Assembly: GCF_002752635.1 (NCBI RefSeq)
Contig: NZ_AYTW01000045.1
Location: 1-53,408 of the forward strand
Direction of reading: 5' to 3'
From: Mesotoga sp. Brook.08.105.5.1
Lineage (GTDB): Bacteria > Thermotogota > Thermotogae > Petrotogales > Kosmotogaceae
Length of the DNA stretch: 53,408 bases
The notes under the pieces were generated by a model. That model ran no database searches and had not been told where the DNA came from. It worked only from the letters and a program-made list of their open reading frames with translations. The translations under genes and the position numbers were made by a program. Below, one piece after another: positions 16,400 to 25,185 of this stretch. Numbering within the stretch: the stretch's first letter is position 1; every line of letters starts with the position of its first letter.

Positions 16400-17365
16400 T
16401 TACAGTCTTGGTACTACGAAATCGGCCGCGTTGACATCTGTGGTTATCAGATCGTACTCTCTCATTATGTCAATAGTCTGCTGCCATCTCTCAACGTTTC
16501 CAAATCCAAATCCAAAGGCTTCGGTATCTTCGCTCTGCCAGAGGTAACCCGCATAGATCTCGGAAAGTATGTCGGCCATGTATTCCTCTCTGCCAATATA
16601 TGTTGGCGCATACTTCGCGATTGCCACTACAGTGGCTTCCTTCATGTTATCTGGATCTGAGAGATAGGCCATTACTCTGCTCAAAGCCCTTGTGAACCTA
16701 ACAGCCAGATCCCTGTTTTCATTCAGGATTTTGTCTCCGGTTACCACGACGTTTCCGAATGAAGGAAGGAACTCGTCTGACTTGAATTCATCTACTTCGA
16801 TTCCCTGATACCTTAGTTCGAAAGTTCTGAGCATCGAGAAGCAAATTGCATCTACTCTCTTGTTTACGAGAGCCGGAACGATAGCTTCGGTTCCCACAAT
16901 CTCAAGCTGGATGTCATTCAGTGAAAGCCCGTTCTTCTTCAGAAGTATCTGTAGCTGCACATAATTGGGGCTTCCATAACCTGTTATTGCCACTTTCTTC
17001 CCTTTGAGATCCTGGGGTGTTTCAATACCGCTTTCCTTAAGGAAGATAGTTGAGCCGAGTCCGTGTTGGTAGGTAGTATGAATAACATTTACAGGTATTC
17101 CCTGAGCTCTTGCCGTTATGACAGGTTCACCATTGGGGAACCCGAATTCAACATTTCCAACTGCTACGTTTCTTATGATGTCTGAGGCGCTCCCAAAAAG
17201 ATAGTCTACTTCAAGACCTTCCTCTTCAAAATAACCGAGCTCTATTCCCATGTAGATGGGAATGTAGTAAGGAACTGCGGAACCCTCAATTTGCAGGGTT
17301 ACTTTCTGGGCAAAAACAAACATGCTTACTAGAACCAATAAAAACACAAGTACTGCCTTCTTCAA
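16400..17365 (-). CDS. NMT1/THI5-like ABC substrate-binding protein
   Basis: A 321-residue periplasmic-type binding protein (SsuA/TauA/THI5 superfamily) with a signal peptide (KKAVLVFLLVLVSMFVFA, cut near Gln20). Landmarks: YYIPIYMGIELGYFEEEGLE, the NVEFGFPNGEP hinge region and DLKGKKVAITGYGSPNY. Members bind sulfonates, nitrate, or pyrimidines such as the thiamine precursor; the neighbours point to a pyrimidine or carbamoyl compound here. It begins with TTG after GAGGAGGG. It lies between the second permease and the uridine phosphorylase gene. Confidence 0.88.
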   Translation of the reverse strand: MKKAVLVFLLVLVSMFVFAQKVTLQIEGSAVPYYIPIYMGIELGYFEEEGLEVDYLFGSASDIIRNVAVGNVEFGFPNGEPVITARAQGIPVNVIHTTYQHGLGSTIFLKESGIETPQDLKGKKVAITGYGSPNYVQLQILLKKNGLSLNDIQLEIVGTEAIVPALVNKRVDAICFSMLRTFELRYQGIEVDEFKSDEFLPSFGNVVVTGDKILNENRDLAVRFTRALSRVMAYLSDPDNMKEATVVAIAKYAPTYIGREEYMADILSEIYAGYLWQSEDTEAFGFGFGNVERWQQTIDIMREYDLITTDVNAADFVVPRL

Positions 17366-17381
17366 ATCAATCCCTCCTCGT

Positions 17382-18167
17382 TCAGAGTGTTAAAAAGTCT
17401 GTTTCAAGTGCAGTTTCTATTGCACAAAGCTGAGCTGACCTGTAATCAATAAGCCATTCATCTGTCTTTCTGTTTCCATGAACTGCCAGGATATTTGCTG
17501 CCTTCATTCCCATAAGGCTTGCCAGAGTAAAGATCGTCTCGGTTTCCATATCGAAATTGATAACGCCGGCTGATGAGAGTTCTTCAGGCAAACTGGAACC
17601 AGGGATTTCAAAACCTTCAATACACCGACCCTGTCCGGCATAATAAGAGTCAACAGTAGCGCCTATACCTACGTGAGCCCTGATCCCCTTTTTCGAAGCG
17701 CTTTTGGCCAGTTCTACGACCATAAATGGATCAGCAACGGCCGGGTATTCTACTCTGACATACATTTTGGAACTTCCGCCTAGTCTTACTGCGCCGGAGT
17801 TGATTATCATATCTCCGCACTTAATGTCCTCTCTAAGCGCTCCACAACCTCCCACTCTGACAACTCTTTCTACACCAAGCGAGTGAAGTTCCACCATAAC
17901 TATTTCCGATGAACCACCTCCAATTCCGGTTGAACAAACGCCAAACTCCTTCCCTCCGAAAGTGCCGATTCCTGTTGAGAATTCTCGATTGACGGACAGA
18001 TATTCAAAGGAATCTGCCGCTTCTTCGAAGAGCTTTAGTCGGTCTGGATCACCTGGAAGGAAGAACAGCTTCGGAACCTTTGAATCTATGCTCAACTTCA
18101 GATGCGGAAGTTTACCGTTTTCGATGGGATTGCTCGCTGTTGGTTTTCTGAATCCTTCATTCATCAC
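17382..18167 (-). CDS. udp: Uridine phosphorylase
   Basis: A 261-residue nucleoside phosphorylase that converts uridine and phosphate to uracil and ribose-1-phosphate. It shows FLPGDPDRLKLF, CSTGIGGGSSEIVMVEL, VRVGGCGAL and NFDMETETIF. It keeps AGQGR, the Gln-x-Arg pair that recognises the uracil ring in uridine phosphorylases, at the place where its paralogue at 2284-3096 has lost it. This makes a pyrimidine nucleoside the likely substrate and supports a pyrimidine role for the operon. It overlaps the first permease gene by four bases. Confidence 0.87.
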   Translation of the reverse strand: MMNEGFRKPTASNPIENGKLPHLKLSIDSKVPKLFFLPGDPDRLKLFEEAADSFEYLSVNREFSTGIGTFGGKEFGVCSTGIGGGSSEIVMVELHSLGVERVVRVGGCGALREDIKCGDMIINSGAVRLGGSSKMYVRVEYPAVADPFMVVELAKSASKKGIRAHVGIGATVDSYYAGQGRCIEGFEIPGSSLPEELSSAGVINFDMETETIFTLASLMGMKAANILAVHGNRKTDEWLIDYRSAQLCAIETALETDFLTL

Positions 18168-18946
18168 GTTCCCTCCGTGAAAGCCAATTTCGACTCATGC
18201 CAGAACAAGAGTTTCTTTTCTATAAGCTCAATGCTCCAGTAGAGAATTAATCCCAGGAAAGTGGTAGCAATTATTGACGCCATCAGAAGATTTGCGTCAT
18301 ACAGAGAACTGCCGTAAACGAGCAGATAACCGAAGCCTCTGTCTCCAGCCATCCATTCTGAGACTATTGCTCCTATTATTGATTGCACCATCGCGATCTT
18401 GAGTCCTGCCATGATTAAGGGAGTGGCCATCGGGAGTCTCATCTTGAGAGTTGCCTGGCGTTCCGATGCTCCGAGAATTGTCATTAAGTTCTCGTAGTCC
18501 TCCGGGACAGATCTAAGTCCCAAGATTGTGTTTATCATCACCGGAAAGAAAGCTGAAAGAACTATGAGCAATAGCTTTGACGGCATCCCGAGTCCGAACC
18601 AAATAACAAAGAGAGGAATGAGAGATACTTTTGGTGTGGCCTGAATAAGCATGACATATGGTGAGATTACTTCTTCAAAGGTTCTTGATTTCGCTGAGAA
18701 GTATCCGGCCGCGAAGCCCAGAATAGATCCAACGGAGAAGCCAATCAGTATCGTATACAGGGTTACCCAGCCTTCTCTAATGAAAGTGCCGTCTGCAACA
18801 AGAGAGATAAACCTCTGTCCTACAGCCTCTGGAGGTGGAAGGATAAATCCCGGAACATCTCTGATGATTATGTATCCCTTCCAAAAACCCAGGAAGAGAA
18901 CCAGGAAAAGAATCGAGATTATTGCTATCAAGACTTTCCTGTTCAT
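18164..18946 (-). CDS. ABC transporter permease (SsuC/ThiX-like), first of two
   Basis: A 260-residue membrane permease, paralogue of the one at 15603-16370. It has a hydrophobic N-terminal segment (VLIAIISILFLVLFLGFWKG), the QATPKVSLIPLFVIWFGLG core and a coupling loop in VPEDYENLMTILGASERQ. Its ATG shares one base with the stop codon of the ATPase gene, so the two are translationally coupled. Confidence 0.9.
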   Translation of the reverse strand: MNRKVLIAIISILFLVLFLGFWKGYIIIRDVPGFILPPPEAVGQRFISLVADGTFIREGWVTLYTILIGFSVGSILGFAAGYFSAKSRTFEEVISPYVMLIQATPKVSLIPLFVIWFGLGMPSKLLLIVLSAFFPVMINTILGLRSVPEDYENLMTILGASERQATLKMRLPMATPLIMAGLKIAMVQSIIGAIVSEWMAGDRGFGYLLVYGSSLYDANLLMASIIATTFLGLILYWSIELIEKKLLFWHESKLAFTEGT

Positions 18947-19710
18947 TATTTGAGCATCTCCCTTAGCTCTTTGACGTAGGAGTAAAATTCCGGAGTAAGT
19001 TTTGAATCTTCATTTCGCGGTCTAGGCAATTCAACCTTCATATCCGCGACAACTCTGCCGGGCTTCGTACCCATGACGATTATCCTGTCTGAAAGATACA
19101 CTGCTTCGCTAATACTGTGAGTCACAAAGATCACTGTCTTTCTGGTCGATTCCCATATTTCGAGGAGAACGTTGTTCAGATTGTCTCTGGTTATTGCGTC
19201 AAGAGCTCCAAAAGGTTCGTCCATAAGTAGTATTGGAGGATTGTAGGACAGGGCTCTCACAATAGCCACACGCTGTCTCATTCCACCTGAAAGCTGTCTT
19301 GGGTAGGAATTTTCAAAACCCAGAAGCTTCGCGAGTTTGAAAAGATTCCTGACATTGCTTTCATCTGCTTTCTCCTTGTTACCCATGATTTCGAATGGAA
19401 AGAGAGCGTTTTCTATTGCTGTTCTCCAGGGCAAAAGAACGGAATCCTGGAATACGAACCCAAAGGGAGGGGTCTTACGATTTTCTTTCTCCGTAATCTC
19501 CACCGTTCCAGAACTTGCCTTAAGAAGTCCCGAGACAATCTTTAGCAGTGTTGATTTTCCACAGCCCGAGGGTCCCAGCAGTGAGACGAACTCACCTCTG
19601 TTGACTGTAAATGAAACATCATCCAGTGCAACAAATTCCTTTCTGTCCTTTTTTGTCCCGCTCGAGAAGACCCTTCCAACGTTACTTACAATTACCACCT
19701 GTTCACTCAT
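18946..19710 (-). CDS. ABC transporter ATPase (SsuB/TauB-like)
   Basis: A 254-residue ATPase that energises the importer. Walker A GPSGCGKST (residues 46-54), Q-loop FQDSVLLPW, signature LSGGMRQR (140-147), Walker B ILLMDEPFGALD and the switch His in VTHSISEAV are all intact. It is the second gene of the operon, eight bases after the IclR regulator gene. Confidence 0.93.
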   Translation of the reverse strand: MSEQVVIVSNVGRVFSSGTKKDRKEFVALDDVSFTVNRGEFVSLLGPSGCGKSTLLKIVSGLLKASSGTVEITEKENRKTPPFGFVFQDSVLLPWRTAIENALFPFEIMGNKEKADESNVRNLFKLAKLLGFENSYPRQLSGGMRQRVAIVRALSYNPPILLMDEPFGALDAITRDNLNNVLLEIWESTRKTVIFVTHSISEAVYLSDRIIVMGTKPGRVVADMKVELPRPRNEDSKLTPEFYSYVKELREMLK

Positions 19711-19718
19711 GTCAACCT

Positions 19719-20462
19719 CTAGAAAGTGTATTTGCTGATGTCCACAGCAGTCTTTTTTAGATTGGCAACAATTTCCTCATTTATTCTCTTTGTACTGAAT
19801 CTCTCTTTCGGCGCAATCGCAGTTATACTGGCGACAACGCTCCCTGCAGAATCGAAAACAGGCACTGAGACAGCTCTTAGTCCCGGCTCAAATTCCTCGT
19901 CGCAGAAAGCAAAGCCTTCTTGCCTAACTCTTTCTAGACGAGCCTTATAATCCTCTACCGGACAAGTCTCGATTTCAGGGTCATTAATAACGTGAGATTT
20001 ACATATTAGGTCTAGCGCTCTTTCCTTGTCAATATTTGCGGCAATGGCCAACCCGGCAGCCGTGCAATGAACAGGAAGATAAACGCCAGATCTGGCCCTG
20101 AAACTGAAGACTCTGTCGCTTTCAACAGTCAACACGGAGGTTACCCCGTTTTCCGTAAGCTCACTTAGGAAGACCGTTTCATTAATCTTGTCTTTCAGCT
20201 CAACAAGACAATTCTTAAGGTTGACTACATTCATCTTTCTAGAGATCTCATTTACCAGGGGTATTATTCTTGGGCTAAATCTGTAGCGTTTGGCCTCTTC
20301 AAACTTAGTCAAGACTTCGCAGTCTACAAGATCGTTAAGTATTCGGTGAGAGGAGGACATAGGGAAACCGGATTTTCCCGACGCTTCCTGAACCGTTGTT
20401 CCGCTACTATCAGAATTGGCAACGATTTCGATCATTCTTAGCACTTTCTGGAGATAAGTCAT
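19719..20462 (-). CDS. IclR-family transcriptional regulator
   Basis: A 247-residue regulator, the first gene of the ten-gene operon. The N-terminal winged helix (about residues 1-70) contains GTTVQEASGKSGFPMSSSHR. The C-terminal effector domain carries the family's YLPVHCTAAGLAIAA and GFAFCDEEFEPGLRAVSVPV patterns. IclR proteins mostly control catabolic genes and respond to small aromatic or organic acids, which fits orotate or a related acid as inducer. GAGGTGG precedes the ATG by three bases. A palindrome within the upstream promoter is the likely autoregulatory operator. Confidence 0.92.
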   Translation of the reverse strand: MTYLQKVLRMIEIVANSDSSGTTVQEASGKSGFPMSSSHRILNDLVDCEVLTKFEEAKRYRFSPRIIPLVNEISRKMNVVNLKNCLVELKDKINETVFLSELTENGVTSVLTVESDRVFSFRARSGVYLPVHCTAAGLAIAANIDKERALDLICKSHVINDPEIETCPVEDYKARLERVRQEGFAFCDEEFEPGLRAVSVPVFDSAGSVVASITAIAPKERFSTKRINEEIVANLKKTAVDISKYTF

Positions 20463-20477
20463 ATTCCACCTCGCGGA

Positions 20478-20506
20478 ATAGTAATTCTGCTAAACAGAAT
20501 TATCAA
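20478..20506 (-). promoter_or_regulatory. Promoter of the IclR/pyrimidine operon with operator in the spacer
   Basis: On the minus strand TTGATA (20506-20501) and TACTAT (20483-20478) are separated by exactly 17 bases. Most of that spacer is a perfect 8-bp inverted repeat, TAATTCTG-N5-CAGAATTA on the plus strand (20482-20502). A protein bound there would cover the promoter. The start codon is 16 bases beyond the -10 box, so the leader is very short. Binding by the IclR protein is inferred. Confidence 0.65.
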
Positions 20507-20644
20507 CATTATTCTACACGGCCACCGTCATATCACCCAACGTTCCCTGAAGTGTTTATGGTTGATCAGAGATAATTATGCTCGATTAATGGTTGCAATC
20601 TTATGAATTCTTAATTTTTTGACTTATTAGGATGATTCGAAATG

Positions 20645-22054
20645 TTACTTTTCCGGAGTGTATTCTTGAAAGTTGAATGAGCGTTGAATAAGATCGTGAG
20701 CCTGCGATAGGTCACTTAGTTCTCCAAGGCCCAGCATCTGCACTATGATGTTACCTGTGGCAGTCCCTTCTGCCGGTCCTGCAACTACCGGAAGCCCTGT
20801 GTAGTCTGACACCAGCTGACAGAGAAGTCTGTTGCGAATGCCACCGCCTACCATTCTGATATTCCTTATTGACCGGCCGGTTATTGACTGCAATTGTTTT
20901 CTCGTCTGCTCTGTCTGGTAAGCGATTCCTTCGATCGCGGCTCTTACTATCTCTCCCCTGTTTTGCAAAGAGATCCCGAGCTTCTCGGCTTCAGAGAGTA
21001 TAGCCTTCTCCATGTTTTTTGGTTTCTTGAAGGCTTCGGATTCGACATCGATCTTTCTCTCATAGCTTCTGGCGGTCTGCGCCATCTCGGTCAACGCATA
21101 GTGATCGAGATTCGGATCCGATTTCATCCACTCCCTGAGAAGTTCCTGAACCAGCCAGAGACCGGTTAGATTCTTGAGCAAGCGGTACTTTCTTCCGTAG
21201 CAGCCCTCGTTGGCAAGGTTGTTTTCGATGACATCTTCATCTCTGGAAGGTTTGTCGATCAACACCCCTTCCAGGCACCAGGTCCCGGCGCTGACGAACA
21301 TCGAATCATCTGAAAGATTCATGGATGTTACGGCCGATGCCGTGTCGTGGCTTGCGGGGAAAATGACCTTCATGCCCTTTAAACCGAGCTCTTTCGAGAT
21401 TGAGGGAAGCAGTTCTCCTGCGATTTCGCCGGGATCTACAATAGGAGTCATTATCTCAGGTAGATCGAAGAATCTTATCAGCTCTTCACTCCAGTCGTTT
21501 CGATCGGGATCGAAGAGCTGAGTGGTAGTGGCGAAAGTGAAATCTGTAAGCTTCTCCCCTGTAAGGAAGTAGGTAAGCAGTGAGGGCATCGGGAGAAGGG
21601 TATCTGCCTTCTTCAGGTGACGGCTGTTTTTGCGTTTGAGAGATATAAGCTGATAGAGAGTGTTGAATGGCTGAAACTGTGTTGGAGCTCTGTCGAAGAT
21701 CCATCGCTTGCCGGCCTTCTTTATTGCGTAATCCATGGAATCGTCCTTGAACATGTCCCTGTAGTGTCTCGGGTCACCCTGAATCGAGCCGGAACGGTCG
21801 ATCAGCCCGAAATCCACTCCCCAGGTATCGATTCCTACGCTGCGGATCTCAATTCCTAGAGAGGAAGCGGCCTTTATGCTGTCCAGAACATTCCTGTATA
21901 ACGAGATCAGATTCCAATGAGTAGATCCGCCGATGTGGATGGGTTCGTTCGGGAAACGATGTACTTCTTCCAGAACCAGCCTGTTTCGATCGTACTTTCC
22001 AACAAATGCTTTGCCATCGGAGGCACCGATGTCTATAGCGAGGAATCCGATCAA
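20645..22054 (-). CDS. rhaB: Rhamnulokinase-type FGGY kinase
   Basis: A 469-residue FGGY sugar kinase. GIDTWGVDFGLID (about residues 76-88), the FLAIDIGASDGKAFVG phosphate loop and the C-terminal MVGGGIRNRLLCQL are characteristic of rhamnulokinase rather than xylulokinase or glycerol kinase. It would phosphorylate a ketose at C1, L-rhamnulose or a close analogue such as L-fuculose. It is the last gene of the sugar operon and overlaps the PfkB gene by four bases. No rhamnulose-1-phosphate aldolase (RhaD) gene is present; the transaldolase-like protein of the operon may replace it. Confidence 0.88.
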   Translation of the reverse strand: MIGFLAIDIGASDGKAFVGKYDRNRLVLEEVHRFPNEPIHIGGSTHWNLISLYRNVLDSIKAASSLGIEIRSVGIDTWGVDFGLIDRSGSIQGDPRHYRDMFKDDSMDYAIKKAGKRWIFDRAPTQFQPFNTLYQLISLKRKNSRHLKKADTLLPMPSLLTYFLTGEKLTDFTFATTTQLFDPDRNDWSEELIRFFDLPEIMTPIVDPGEIAGELLPSISKELGLKGMKVIFPASHDTASAVTSMNLSDDSMFVSAGTWCLEGVLIDKPSRDEDVIENNLANEGCYGRKYRLLKNLTGLWLVQELLREWMKSDPNLDHYALTEMAQTARSYERKIDVESEAFKKPKNMEKAILSEAEKLGISLQNRGEIVRAAIEGIAYQTEQTRKQLQSITGRSIRNIRMVGGGIRNRLLCQLVSDYTGLPVVAGPAEGTATGNIIVQMLGLGELSDLSQAHDLIQRSFNFQEYTPEK

Positions 22055-23040
22055 CGATCTACACCCCGTTCCATAAGGAACTGGTTCACTTCGCTTTCGG
22101 TTGGCATCGAGCTTGCTCCGCCATATCTTGTTGCGACGATCGCAGCCTCTGCGTTGGCAAAAGTCAGAATGCTTCCCAGAGCTTCTTCGGTAAGATTATG
22201 CAGTTCTTCATCGTCCATATTGTAGAGCCTCGAGATTACTGCGGCCATGAATGAGTCTCCACAACCGGTGGTCTCGGCCACTCTTACTTTGAATCCCTCT
22301 CTCCTTACAGAAGTCCTTCCGCGATAAACAATAGATCCCCTGCTGCCTAGGGTAAGGAAGACGAGTGTGTCCGGTCTGACTTCCAGTCGGGATAGGGCCT
22401 TATCCAGACTGTCGCTGTCACATATATATAGCAGGTCGTCGTCGCTGAGCTTGAGAATATCGACTCTGGAGATGATTTCTTTGACTATGGCCCTGAATGA
22501 ATCGTGTTCTTCTATTGCGCTTCTTCGAATGTTGGGGTCGAATGAAGTCTTGACTCCTCCTGAACTGAACCTTTCGAACAGCTCCATATAAGTGGATGCC
22601 GACGGTTCTTCGAGGAGTACTATGGCGCCAAAATGGAAGATGGAAAAATTCAGAGGGTCGATCTCTCTTATTTCTTCTGATTTGAGCGATAAATGAGCAG
22701 CGTGGTCCCAGTAGAAGCGAAATTCAGGTTTGCCTTCGCCATCCAGCGCAGCAAATGCTATCGGAGTCTTTGTGCCTCTTTCTCGTACGATGTAGCCCGT
22801 GGATATTCCGAGAGACTTCAAATACTCGAGTAGTGCGTTACCAAATTCATCCATCCCGATCTTCGCAAGAAATTCCATAGGAACTCCAAGCCTGTGAAGG
22901 CCGGCAGAGATGTTGAAAGGGGCGCCACCCGGTTTCTTCTCGAACAGGGTGGTACCTTCCAGGCCCTTCATCGGTTCTCTAGAGATGAAATCGAAGAGGA
23001 TCTCTCCAGAGCACAGAACCGGCTTAGGCCGATCCTTCAT
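22051..23040 (-). CDS. PfkB-family carbohydrate kinase (fructokinase-like)
   Basis: A 329-residue ribokinase-fold kinase. The first PfkB signature region is GGAPFNISAGLHRLGVP (about 34-50) and the second, with the catalytic base, is ETTGCGDSFMAAVI (Asp near residue 248). The glycine-rich GGAPFN start resembles fructokinases and keto-deoxy-gluconate kinases. A KDG-kinase role would connect with the KDPG aldolase encoded at the head of the same operon. It overlaps neighbours on both sides by four bases, so it is tightly coupled. Confidence 0.88.
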   Translation of the reverse strand: MKDRPKPVLCSGEILFDFISREPMKGLEGTTLFEKKPGGAPFNISAGLHRLGVPMEFLAKIGMDEFGNALLEYLKSLGISTGYIVRERGTKTPIAFAALDGEGKPEFRFYWDHAAHLSLKSEEIREIDPLNFSIFHFGAIVLLEEPSASTYMELFERFSSGGVKTSFDPNIRRSAIEEHDSFRAIVKEIISRVDILKLSDDDLLYICDSDSLDKALSRLEVRPDTLVFLTLGSRGSIVYRGRTSVRREGFKVRVAETTGCGDSFMAAVISRLYNMDDEELHNLTEEALGSILTFANAEAAIVATRYGGASSMPTESEVNQFLMERGVDR

Positions 23041-23684
23041 AACTTGAAGTCTCCCTCGAATCTATCGAGATCATCTGCAGGAAAGCTTCCCTTTATGTAT
23101 TCTTTCGCAATTTCTATTGGGAGAGTGAGATCGTGGACCCCGAGAGAAAGAAGCTTGTTTGCGCTATCGATATCCTTAATGCTTGCCGCTATTATTCGAG
23201 GGGCATTTGAGTGCCAGTCTCCGATCTCAAGCATTTCGGTGATCCTCTCCTCCGGATCGATTCCAGCCTTCTTCATTCTGTCGAAATACACGGCAACGTA
23301 TTCGACTTCCATGCTGAGCGCGGCGTAATACTGCTCTACCGTGTAAACTGCCGTTGCACAAACACCGACACCAATCTCATCAAGCTCAGGAACAAATGAC
23401 GACGCCTTTTCCGGGTCCCAAGGAAGCTTTACGGTGAAGAATTCGGGGTCGAAATCACTCTTCTTGATGAACTCCTTCACTTTCTGTATCCAGTTTGTCG
23501 ATGATATGCTGCCTTGAACAAAGTGACGCTCTCCCGGGACCTTCGAGAGAAACTTCATTGCGTCCATTAGGCCCCATCCGGGTCTGTCGCGTTTCAGGAT
23601 AGTCGGGTTAGTTGTTATTCCCGCAAAAACAGGTTGGTTAACGAGTTCAACGCTTTTTTCGCAAATTCCGTCAATGTATAACAT
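23037..23684 (-). CDS. Transaldolase / fructose-6-phosphate aldolase-like protein
   Basis: A 215-residue class I aldolase of the TalC/MipB family. Start at 23684, because GAAAGGGG lies seven bases before it; an ATG two codons upstream is too close to the ribosome site. It has the family's FAGITTNPTI start, the Schiff-base lysine in FTVKLPW, ATAVYTVEQYYAAL, YVAVYFDRM and RIIAASIK. Several positions differ from the usual TalC sequence (VKLPW for VKIP, VYFDRM for PYVGR), so the substrate may not be fructose-6-phosphate. Sitting between an isomerase and two kinases, it may be the carbon-carbon cleaving step of this pathway. Confidence 0.82.
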   Translation of the reverse strand: MLYIDGICEKSVELVNQPVFAGITTNPTILKRDRPGWGLMDAMKFLSKVPGERHFVQGSISSTNWIQKVKEFIKKSDFDPEFFTVKLPWDPEKASSFVPELDEIGVGVCATAVYTVEQYYAALSMEVEYVAVYFDRMKKAGIDPEERITEMLEIGDWHSNAPRIIAASIKDIDSANKLLSLGVHDLTLPIEIAKEYIKGSFPADDLDRFEGDFKL

Positions 23685-23726
23685 AATCATGCCCCTTTCC
23701 CAAGCATTCGTTTCTTGAATTGCAGT

Positions 23727-25145
23727 TTACTCTCCAAGAATCTGGTAATCAATACCCTTTATATCACAGAACTGTACCAGTTCCTCAACGAAATCACCGT
23801 AAACCCCGTGAGTATGGTTACAGGGGTAGTATCTCAAGAAAGTCTCCATATCCGTATCCAGCTTCACATATGCATGTGGCCATTCGATCTGAACCTTCTC
23901 CGACAGCTTCTTTTCTTCGTCTTCGGAGAGCTTAATGAACTCTCCCGGTACTATTGTCATGATGTACTCGCCGTTCTGTCTTGCAAGCCTGGCAAGGGTA
24001 ACTCGCCCAGGTGCCGCGAAGTGCTTTACGGCTGCTCCTCCGGCAGGGAAGTAGAAGTCCTCTGGAAACAATTCTACCTTTTTCAGATTAACTTCGGGAT
24101 TCATCGATTTGCCGGCAAAAAAAGTCGCGTGAGTGCCCGAGTTACAGAGATCTAGCAGGTTTTCTTCCTCGAAATAGTGTCTCACATCTGCAAAGAGAAC
24201 TGGAGCCTGAGCGATGTGTTTGAAGATCTCCATGGTCAGCGCCCCGTCCATATCTGTTTCCGTTGCCGCTACTATTGTGTCTTTTGGGCCATGCCAGTCA
24301 TACGGATCGTTGAGGAAGGCCTCTACTATATCCATCGTTGCGTAGTTGTTCGTCATTTCGGGCTGGCCTTTGAAGCCCACAAAGTCAAGTTCGTACTCCT
24401 CGATAATGCTTAAAGCAGCTTCGTAGAGTGCAATCTGTTTTTCGAGTTTTTCGGGAGTAAGCTGTTTCCCATCATACTTAACTGTCGCCAGTCTTTCCAG
24501 CCATTCTCTTGCCTTTTTCGTGACGTCTTTTGGTACTTTTTCCGCTCTGACTACCAGTTCATACTGGTCGATCTGTTCCACATCGACACCGAACTCCTTC
24601 AGCCACTGATCACCGTTCGCCGTGGCGGTGTACATTCCCATCGGGCGGCCACCGAACATACCGTATCTTTCACCCTTTAGCCTTGCGGCCGCCGACGCAG
24701 CCCTCAAAAAGTGCATGACTCTCTCGATTACATCCGAATCTTCGGGATTGCCCCATACCCTTTCAGGCATTATTCCGACCTGCTCTAGGGCACCTGCTGC
24801 CGCCAGCTGGCCTACCATACCCGGGTAAGAGGGATTGATCTGTCCATAGGTGAGGAAAGGACCTGGTGCATAAAGCGAAGCTATAACTGAAAGATGCGGC
24901 CAGCACCAGATAGCGTAGTTGAATATCGTGGCCTCAACCTCGGCCTTCATCAGTTCCTTGCCGGCCTTCTTCGCGAGCGAAGGCTTCCAGACTATATCGG
25001 AGGCTGTGACAACTTCCACTTCACCCGTTGCTTCAAGGGCCTTAACCAGCCTGTCTTGAAACCCCTTGTTCATTTCGATCAGATCGTTGTGAACAAAATC
25101 GCGCCCGTCGGAAAAAGTGATCACTCCAACCTTTCTCTTTTTCAT
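23727..25145 (-). CDS. L-fucose/L-arabinose isomerase-family protein
   Basis: A 472-residue aldose-ketose isomerase of the FucI/AraA superfamily. The manganese ligands and catalytic residues are recognisable in FKGQPEMTNN (Glu), ETDMDGALTM (Glu and Asp) and CNHTHGVYGD (His). It would convert an aldose, probably a 6-deoxyhexose such as L-fucose or L-rhamnose, to the ketose that the rhamnulokinase then phosphorylates. At 472 residues it is shorter than E. coli FucI (about 590) and closer to the compact bacterial/archaeal group. It starts 40 bases after the LacI gene and is preceded by AGGAGGA. Confidence 0.85.
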   Translation of the reverse strand: MKKRKVGVITFSDGRDFVHNDLIEMNKGFQDRLVKALEATGEVEVVTASDIVWKPSLAKKAGKELMKAEVEATIFNYAIWCWPHLSVIASLYAPGPFLTYGQINPSYPGMVGQLAAAGALEQVGIMPERVWGNPEDSDVIERVMHFLRAASAAARLKGERYGMFGGRPMGMYTATANGDQWLKEFGVDVEQIDQYELVVRAEKVPKDVTKKAREWLERLATVKYDGKQLTPEKLEKQIALYEAALSIIEEYELDFVGFKGQPEMTNNYATMDIVEAFLNDPYDWHGPKDTIVAATETDMDGALTMEIFKHIAQAPVLFADVRHYFEEENLLDLCNSGTHATFFAGKSMNPEVNLKKVELFPEDFYFPAGGAAVKHFAAPGRVTLARLARQNGEYIMTIVPGEFIKLSEDEEKKLSEKVQIEWPHAYVKLDTDMETFLRYYPCNHTHGVYGDFVEELVQFCDIKGIDYQILGE

Positions 25146-25185
25146 TGAGCATTCCTCCTCTTTTCAATGTTTTCTTCGAGCTTAT

